The notes under the pieces: generated by a model
The model's input: the letters and a program-made list of their open reading frames with translations, nothing else
Database searches by the model: none
Told to the model about the DNA's origin: nothing
Program-made: the position numbers and the translations under genes
In this document: positions 27,373-33,565 of the stretch, one piece after another
Layout: each line of letters begins with the position of its first letter
Numbering within the stretch: the stretch's first letter is position 1
Assembly (NCBI GenBank): GCA_003427395.1
Contig: BFEA01000194.1
Location: 128,913-162,477, forward strand
Direction: 5' to 3'
DNA length: 33,565 nucleotides
Source: Chara braunii
Taxonomy: Eukaryota > Streptophyta > Charophyceae > Charales > Characeae

Positions 27373-27651
27373 TTGATCTTTCAAGATATGCTTCAGGAGA
27401 TGATCAGAGTGGACCTCTCAGTCTTGACCGAACTGACTGTTGTGAGGGAAACAATGTCTGACGCTAACCCTGATAAGACTCTGCTCACACACCACGGCGA
27501 GTTTTACGAGGGCCTCAAACTCGGGATCCACCCATACCACAGGGAGAGGACGAGGGTACCACGTAAAAAAAAAAAGACAAAATACTTGATTACTGATACC
27601 CTGGGGAAACACCTCGTACTCAAGAGCAACGGCCTCAGTCACTGGTTGTAA
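27373..27651 (+). CDS. unrecognised open frame, weak
   Basis: 92 codons, with ATG 27388 the first ATG. It reads as a hydrophilic protein with LTHHGEFYEGLKLGIHPYH and then RKKKKTKYLI over a 10-A run, which is a likely frameshift point. The opposite strand is also open. No domain recognised. Confidence 0.2.
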   Translation: MIFQDMLQEMIRVDLSVLTELTVVRETMSDANPDKTLLTHHGEFYEGLKLGIHPYHRERTRVPRKKKKTKYLITDTLGKHLVLKSNGLSHWL

Positions 27652-28231
27652 CTATAAATAGTAAGATGTTCTATAGCGTAGAGTTCACCAGAGTTCAATA
27701 CTACTACCCCGAGCACAAGGTCGGACCCAAATCAACGTATTTGCCCCAGACACGGAGCTACAGGTGACTCCTACTCGTTTTGCCCAATAGGCAGGGATCT
27801 GCTAAGGCATTTTCTTATGTCCTTTTCAACAAAAACCTCACCCCCTTTTATGTATTGGGTGAAGTACTTTACAAAACGCTCAACCCTTTGCGTTTTACAC
27901 GACGAACTCCCCTAACCCTCTCTTGTGAATAGCATAGAACGCTTGAATTAGCAATTTGGCCGAATAGATGAACAAATAAACAAGAGTCTTGCTTTCCTTA
28001 GCACAGAGAAAATGCCACTCAGAACTAATCTTTCTTGTTTACACCGCTCCTGATGAAGGTAGCGAGATCCTCAATCAATCGTAGGGAGGGATGGCACTAA
28101 AGTTTTTCATCTCCTTTCTTGAATACCGTACTGGACGCCACTGACAACGTTAGTTCCATCTTGTAGTCGTGTTCAAGGAGGGGAGGGGAATCACGGAAGG
28201 GTTGCAGATAGGCTCAAATCAATAGGGGCAC
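27652..28231. other. no recognisable feature
   Basis: No motif recognised. Confidence 0.35.
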
Positions 28232-28642
28232 ATGGCAAGCAAACAGTTGTTGGAAGAGATCACGCGCATTATCCCGAACTCGCCCGTTCGACGCAGGGGA
28301 ACCGAGTGGTCATTTACGTTTAGAAGTTCACTAACAATTTTTTCAGATAAGACCTCACCGTTCAGTCAACCCTGGTTGATCATGAGATTAGTCCCCATCC
28401 AACAGGTATTTTGTGAGCGGATAAAGAATCTTCCTCAGGGTACGTTGATTCTTGCCCATCCATCACCCATGCATTCATACCAAGAAAAGTTGAAATCACG
28501 CCTCTTTTTGGAGAACATAAGGAGAAAATCTCGTATTAATCCAAACTTGCAAACTGGGACCTATCAGTCAAGCATGGAAGTCGGAATGCTTATGATTATT
28601 TCCTACCTAATCTACTCATCCACCTACCAGCCTCACCGTTGA
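28232..28642 (+). CDS. unrecognised open frame, 136 residues
   Basis: ATG 28232 in the context GGCACATGG. Begins MASKQLLEEITRIIPN, with basic and Ser-rich segments, an ILAHPSPMHSYQEKLKSRL stretch and a hydrophobic end (MLMIISYLIYSS). Single frame without interruption, no overlapping long frame. No known family, no promoter or intron evidence. Confidence 0.3.
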   Translation: MASKQLLEEITRIIPNSPVRRRGTEWSFTFRSSLTIFSDKTSPFSQPWLIMRLVPIQQVFCERIKNLPQGTLILAHPSPMHSYQEKLKSRLFLENIRRKSRINPNLQTGTYQSSMEVGMLMIISYLIYSSTYQPHR

Positions 28643-29579
28643 CCAAAAAAACACGAAACTCTCATTGTTTCTCTAATTTAGTCATTCAAGCACCTGAAAC
28701 AGTCATCCCATGAACGTTGACGAATGGGTGATCGACGTTCCTCGACCGTAGTTACCAGTAATCCATGTCAATTGATGATGAGTGACTAGTAAGGGATGAC
28801 TCATCCTGCTGATCCAGGGTCAAACGATCTACCCTCATAAGAGGGATTGAGAGCAGAAGAAGTACCTATCAATCAAGCAATATTCGACATGCTGAAATCT
28901 TTCTGCGTTAACGCCGTAAGCCAGTACCTTGAATAGAAGGGAATTTGAGTTGTCCGAGCAGGAAAGGCTGCGCAAAATCAATGACTTTCATATCTTCCCT
29001 CGTCAACCTTTTCCCTTTTGTCATGTGGCCTTAAAAGTCCACCTACCATTTTAATGCCTCTCAAGCCCCTATGCTTGCCAACTCCAACAGGCCATGATAT
29101 TCTCCTCCATGTGACAGTCACCGGGAGGACAAGGGCTAGTGAGCATGGTGTCTCGTTCGTAGCCGCCGCTTGTTGATGTCAACTGATGCACCAATTCGCA
29201 CTCTCAGCAGAAAGCATATCCCTTGTCTTTTAGCGCCAGGAGCAAGGTGCGACCGTGGTCGTAAAAATGGGAAGACAGTGTCAACCGCTACCGTCGCCTA
29301 GTGACACCTGCATGGATCGCGTGCCTTCCCGCCCCCTTTGCTCACACTCACCCTCGACTTTGATTAATCGGTTCTCTCTCTATCCCTCTCTGTACACACA
29401 ACAGCTGGCACATTATCACATCAGTCATTCTGGGGCCCACGGAGCGCTTGTACAACCCCTCACCCCGTCTGCTCCTTCGAGAGACATTTGTCCCCAGATC
29501 ACAAACCAATCAAACCCGAAGTTCGTTTACGCCACGTCACTTAAACTCGAAGATGAGCCGATTCCACGCCCGCGTAATC
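28643..29579. other. no recognisable gene
   Basis: A 122-codon plus-strand frame at 29255-29623 is Ser/Pro/His-rich and shows no motif. Left unassigned. Confidence 0.3.
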
Positions 29580-30527
29580 TCAAGTGGGTGACGACGGTCT
29601 CGCGTGACCAGGCTCTCGAGTAGGTAGTTGACGCTGGTCATTGCTACTCCGTGCACCGTTACTCGTTCTCTCGCTCTCTCCGCTGATAGGGCATTGTCCG
29701 CCGTAAAAAAAATAGGATATCCCTTGACCTCTGAGTCTCTCCCCTTCACACTTGGGCGCAATCGTCACGTGTGTTGTTGTCACCACCCGCTTCTCCGAGA
29801 CTCTCCCTCTGCGCTTGTTGACCCTGCAGGCCTCTTCACTCCTCCGTTTCTTGAGCATGACTGTCACGCGCACACCCATCACTTTTCTCTCTGCCACTCT
29901 CCGTGAATTGGCCTCAGGCCCATTTTCTACAGACTCGGCAGGCAAATGGTCCCTTCGCCACAGCTCCAAACCATCCAAGACCGAGGCTTTGTCGTACTCA
30001 TTTACACACAGTTGCTAGCGGCCTTGGTCTCTTTGTCTCGAGCTGGCCTCATGACCTTTCCCTACGGGCTCAACAAGCGGGTGGTCCCTCCGCCACTTGT
30101 CCACCCCGAGCCAATCCGCTGCGCTGACCTCGCTCTCTCCCCCGGAATCCCGATCCAGGTGCGCCTACTCCCTGTCTACCGTGTCAGTAGAAGTGTCTGC
30201 CTCGTGATAAGCAACTGTCGCCCGGATTTCCACAGTGACGCTATCTCGCCTGCATCTCCGCTTAGCTCTGTTTTTTGCTTCGGTCACGACCGCCTGCAGT
30301 TTCTGATCCGCCCTCATCTCAACCTCCCTCGCTCCTTCCACATTGATCTTCAATTTTGCCTCATCTCCCCCGTCGTAGTTAAGCATAGCGGTGATCCAAG
30401 GACCTTCTTCGGACATTGGCCTCCAGCGTGTTAGGACGTTCCAGCAGTCCGGCCTATAACCATGCAGAGCCACCATGGTCGTGCACTCCCTGGAATAGTC
30501 TGAGTTTGGCACTCGACACTCACACAC
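29580..30527 (-). pseudogene. 316-codon frame with two stops and an internal repeat
   Basis: The minus-strand frame runs from ATG 30525-30527 to 29580, broken only by TAG at 30165-30167 and TAG at 30015-30017. The first part has HGYRPDCWNVLTRWRPMSEE and a charged helix with MRADQKLQAVVTEAKNRAKR. The middle contains a tandem protein repeat: KWRRDHPLVEPVGKGHEASS, then about 34 residues later LWRRDHLPAESVENGPEANS. The last part is Arg/Lys-rich. Two stops in 316 codons imply recent decay. No domain recognised. Confidence 0.4.
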
Positions 30528-31229
30528 ACGAATAGCTCACACTAGCTCTCACTACTCGCCCCACTGGCTCAGGCCAGCAGCGTTCACACAACGAAGTAGT
30601 TGGCGAGCATCCACTGACTAGTCGCCAAACAGGCAGTCCTTCCCCTTTTTGTAGGCTCTCCTCCCATGCCAAGATCCCCGTGTTCTAAATGGGGTAGTTC
30701 CTGGAGTTCGGCATATTATTAATGTGTAGTTCTAAAATTAATAAAATGAAATAAAACAAAATAAAATAAATTAAATCAAGGGACCAACCCCAACGGTCGT
30801 ATCACATAAAGGTCTTTCACAGTCAGCCACCAGTCCTTTTCATTTTCCTTTTGCGCAGGGCGATGACAGATCCGACGTGGTGGTCCCATAACGGGATACC
30901 GATGATCGTCCTCCTCCTTTCAAAACCCGTTGTCGGGCTACCCTTGATGGGTACCTGTGTCCGATGGCAAGGAGAGGACTCATGACCCCTTATAGGAGGT
31001 GATGAGTGTCCTACCAATGAGGCCGCGGGTGCCCCCGTTTTGGGACCCCCACGTCGGTAGCACTTCACCTATCGGACTCACGAAAACTCAATACAAAAAG
31101 TCGGTCAGTCTAGGCCTCCCGCTTTCGAGTCATGATTTGAATTTGAACCGTTTCGTCCCCCCGCGATGCGACTAAAAGGGGAACTAGGATCAGAACGGAT
31201 TTGAACAAAAGAGACTAATAAAAGAAAAG
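30528..31229. other. no gene; AT-rich (AAAATAAA-type) tract
   Basis: At about 30735-30775 a low-complexity run of AAATAAA/AAAACAAA units. The remaining sequence has no recognised RNA or protein motif. Confidence 0.4.
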
Positions 31230-31334
31230 GGGAGGGGAAATGAAAGAAAGCTCCAACACCCTCTCAGCTACAAAATCATCCGATTCGACACCTGGGGTAG
31301 CCGTCCGAATTCGGACACGGTCAAAATATACAGG

Positions 31335-31397
31335 TTTTTCTCTTCCCTTTTGTTTTTCTCTTTTCTTTTTATTCCGTTTCCCTTTTCTTCTGCTCCT
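31335..31397. repeat. pyrimidine (TC) tract
   Basis: About 60 bases of T/C-rich sequence. Frames across it are Phe/Leu-rich and not convincing. Confidence 0.6.
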
Positions 31398-31902
31398 AGC
31401 CCAAATCACAATCATCGTGGCCCGGCGCGCGGCTGAGTTGCCCGTGCTAACCCTTTTACTATCGTGCCTCCAGGCAAACCCGACGGCCATTTCAGACATA
31501 GGTCAGCCAGCCACAGGTCAGCCCGCTGTAAGGCAGGGCGCCGAGCTTGCGTAGTCCAACAGGAAAGCCCAATAGTGAAGTTTGTCATCCTGCACAACCC
31601 CGTGAGCTGGTACCAGGCATGCAACGGAGGTAGGTGAGCGAGTGTCTGGTACGCAGCGGAGGGCCAGGACACCGCGCCCTCCGACATGATACCAAACCCC
31701 CGCCCAGCATCCCCGCTGGGCCAAACGAAGCGGGTTAGTATAAGATAGCGAGTTCCATGATGCTTTCACATACTCTTCACAGTCGTTTTGCAGCAAAACT
31801 CTCAAGGCAATCTTGCATTAACGCTTTCCTTTCGCAGTGCAATTCTCTTTTCACCGCCGTATTATCTTCCCACGCATCTAGCACAACCATCTCCTGGTGC
31901 AG

Positions 31903-31924
31903 TCTTTTTTTTTTTTTTTTTTTT
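31903..31924. repeat. poly(T) run
   Basis: About 22 T with no interruption, followed by GCTGTG. It could be a retroposon tail in minus orientation; no partner structure found. Confidence 0.9.
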
Positions 31925-31956
31925 GCTGTGTTTTTATTTGGGTCCCACCTCACACC

Positions 31957-32424
31957 ATGCTTGAAGCATGTCGAGGACTGGGGAGAGGAAGAGGTGGAAG
32001 AGCAGGAAAGGCTCGGGAAGAGTCACCACCTCACGCAAGGCGCGAGTACAATTCAGAGGAGAAAGAGGAGGAGGTCCGAGGATATGGCTACACAAAGCCA
32101 CACCCGCGCCACTCTCTCACTAGTTGGCACGAAAGAACTCCATCGCCGACGAAAATGGAGTATTTCCGGAAAAAGTTTGAGGCGCTTTATGGCGCCCCAA
32201 ATCTTTCCTTCCTTCCGTACTCCCCCAGAGCACCCACTAATCCCACGACAAGCAGGGCCCTAGTGACTGCTCTGTCACCCTCTATTCCGTGTACCGTCTC
32301 TCCCTCTTGTCATCTTAATAACTGTATTTTTTTTTGCATCGTCTTTCTTATTTCTTTACTTCAGGTGGAATTCATGGTCGTCTTCTACATCTTGTATAAG
32401 TGCAATTTTCTCTCGAATTTCTGA
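31957..32424 (+). pseudogene. charged coding-like fragment, unrecognised
   Basis: From ATG 31957 about 90 codons are hydrophilic and protein-like: RGRGGRAGKAREESPPHARR, YNSEEKEEEVRGYGY and MEYFRKKFEALYG. The C-terminal third is hydrophobic and of low quality, probably non-coding or intron. An Arg/Gly then Glu/Lys layout fits a retroelement structural protein remnant but is not diagnostic. Confidence 0.25.
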
Positions 32425-32703
32425 ATCTTTCTCTTGTCTTGGCTTTCCAATTCATCCCATAGCATCTCTGGCTTGAGAGTTTGAGTATCTTAAGGCAGGG
32501 GATGCAGGTTCTTTGTGAATCAGACCGCTTGTCGGCCACCAAACAAATTTAAGAAGGATTTCTCATTTGCTGCTGATTTGACTTGCCGCTGAACTTTTTC
32601 AGCTATGAAATTACCTTGTTCCTTGTCTTGGCAGTGATGCCCAGAATATTGTCCAAATGATATTAACATTTGAGGGCACTCATTCTACCTACCATGTAGA
32701 GGA

Positions 32704-32890
32704 TGAAGTATATCAAACCTTTTTTCTCTTCTCTGGCCTGAGTGAGACGTCTTCTCAATTTATCAAGCAACTCTGGGGATACCAAACCCCGTTCCTTTCC
32801 TCTGTTCTGAGCGAGGTGCATCCTCACTTCTCAGGTAAATAAAAGGGGGATACTAAACCCCTTTTCTTTTCTCTGGCCTTGGAGCTCTTG
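32704..32890 (+). repeat. three tandem units with conserved 8-nt loop and variable arms
   Basis: Units carry the loop ATAYCAAA/ATACYAAA at 32710-32717, 32779-32786 and 32850-32857, followed by CC and a T/C-rich block, then CTCTGGCCTGAGTGAG or a variant. Around the loop the arms differ: GAAG/CTTT-type in unit 1 (with a mismatch next to the loop), GGGG/CCCC in unit 2, and GGGG/CCCC extended by AAA/TTT in unit 3. Spacing is about 70 bp. Confidence 0.65.
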
Positions 32891-32954
32891 AAGTGTCTGC
32901 ATGATCCTGCAAAACAGTCAGTCTCACAGTCCCAACATACAGACTCCCTGGCAA

Positions 32955-33025
32955 GCAGTCATCAATCAATAATTAAATAGAAATAAATAAATATAGAAAC
33001 CCATAGTAAGACAATAAATAAACAT
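32955..33025. repeat. AT-rich (AATAAATA-type) spacer
   Basis: Low-complexity A/T sequence similar to that at 30735-30775 and 24450-24485. Confidence 0.7.
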
Positions 33026-33079
33026 AAACAGTTCTTCACACCCAAGAGTTATTGATTGCCTCGGTTTTGGCCCACCACT

Positions 33080-33330
33080 GGCCAGGAATGACAGACCTTC
33101 CGTCAGTCTGACCTACCTCATTCGGCCCATCTCAGGCCAGGACCAATCAGATCATTTGTCTTGATGACCCCTTTAACCTGTCTCCAGGTGAGGACCACCA
33201 TACCCACTACTCGAGCATGGTGACCATTTGACACTCTCGCTAGGACACTCAGACTATAGCGGGTCTGGTCACCTTATGACAATAGACCTCCCATCAGTCA
33301 AACTGTCCCGTACCCGGATTTGACCACTAC
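33080..33330. repeat. degenerate interspersed repeats
   Basis: AGACCT(T/C)CC(G/A)TCAGTC occurs near 33092 and 33286, and a GGCCCA..GGCCAGGA block occurs twice near 33070-33145. Short inverted pairs such as CAGAC/GTCTG are frequent. No gene. Confidence 0.5.
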
Positions 33331-33385
33331 GGTCGGGGACCGGTGTCAGGCGGCCACAAGTAGTGCGCCGCCTGAAAACGGCAGT

Positions 33386-33412
33386 TTAGGGGTTTAGGCT
33401 CAGGGTTAAGTC
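33386..33412. repeat. telomere-like motif, degenerate
   Basis: TTTAGGGGTTTAGG followed by CTCAGGGTTAAG resembles about three plant-type TTTAGGG units with errors. Too short to call an interstitial telomere. Confidence 0.25.
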
Positions 33413-33565
33413 CGCGTTTTGACAGTGCTTTGGGATGACCAGGCAGCAAGAATTATGAGAACTCAGGGTACCCCTGATTCTGAGCGCACTGGATTTTAAG
33501 AGTGACCCTCAAAGACAGCAAGATGGATGGGTGCACTGAGCACAACTAGAGACCGTCATTTCCGG

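Noticed and set aside
33262-33290. Minus-strand CATAAGGTG with GGTCT/AGACC arms as another array member
   Set aside because: Only CATAAG is shared with the core, arm length and spacing differ, and this stretch is full of short inverted pairs.
1-33565. CRISPR array, bacterial operons or prophage
   Set aside because: No regularly spaced identical repeats with unique equal spacers, no ribosome-binding-site organised genes; the content is eukaryotic. The array at 20.9 kb has variable spacing and pairing arms, unlike CRISPR.
1-33565. LTR retrotransposon with paired LTRs
   Set aside because: I saw no long direct repeats with TG...CA ends, primer-binding site or polypurine tract; the gag-like fragment alone does not establish one.

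Overview
The window is eukaryotic nuclear DNA built almost entirely from transposable elements, decayed gene fragments and simple repeats. The evidence is: long homopolymer and microsatellite tracts; a 5'-truncated LINE with poly(A) tail and a perfect target-site duplication; a tRNA-derived SINE; MITE-like elements; GT-AG intron-like segments; and no bacterial-style dense coding. The proline-rich then Lys/Glu coiled-coil style of the broken gene at 11.2-12.2 kb, the plant-type telomere-like motifs (TTTAGGG) and the mix of LINE plus GIY-YIG (Penelope-type) remnants fit a large repeat-rich green-lineage genome, perhaps a charophyte such as Chara. That assignment is an impression from memory and was not tested by any search. 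No complete, clearly functional protein gene is visible. There are 90 unknown bases at 10934-11023.

Layout. 0-9 kb: microsatellites, a hammerhead-ribozyme-like core directly after a (CA)n tract, a weak zinc-finger-like pseudogene, poly(T)/(TTTTG)n tracts and small duplications. 9.1-11.2 kb: a three-unit tandem repeat, a 194-bp MITE with 9-bp target duplication (MULE-like), and a minisatellite that contains the assembly gap. 11.2-15.7 kb: one decayed retroelement-type gene (proline-rich region, then coiled coil) split first by a SINE and then by a 3.35-kb LINE in reverse orientation. 15.96-17.3 kb: MITEs that insert at TTAA, and tandemly duplicated GIY-YIG endonuclease fragments, one copy of which is interrupted by such a MITE while its sister copy preserves the empty site. 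17.3-20.1 kb: a more GC-rich stretch with, on the minus strand, a ladder of six closely spaced GT-AG intron candidates. 20.87-21.42 kb: the most striking feature, an array of seven stem-loops with the same geometry, a conserved core (CATAAGATTG) and arms that differ from copy to copy yet mostly remain complementary; it is followed by a three-unit repeat. 22.7-30.5 kb: several decayed or unrecognised reading frames on both strands. 30.5-33.6 kb: AT-rich spacers, a possible coding fragment, and a second, smaller set of repeats with a conserved 8-nt loop and variable arms.

The parts do not form a pathway. They record successive insertions, duplications and decay, and nesting gives relative ages: the decayed gene is older than the SINE and LINE inside it, and the GIY-YIG duplication is older than the MITE inside one copy. 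The candidate for an undescribed system is the stem-loop array at 20878-21417.
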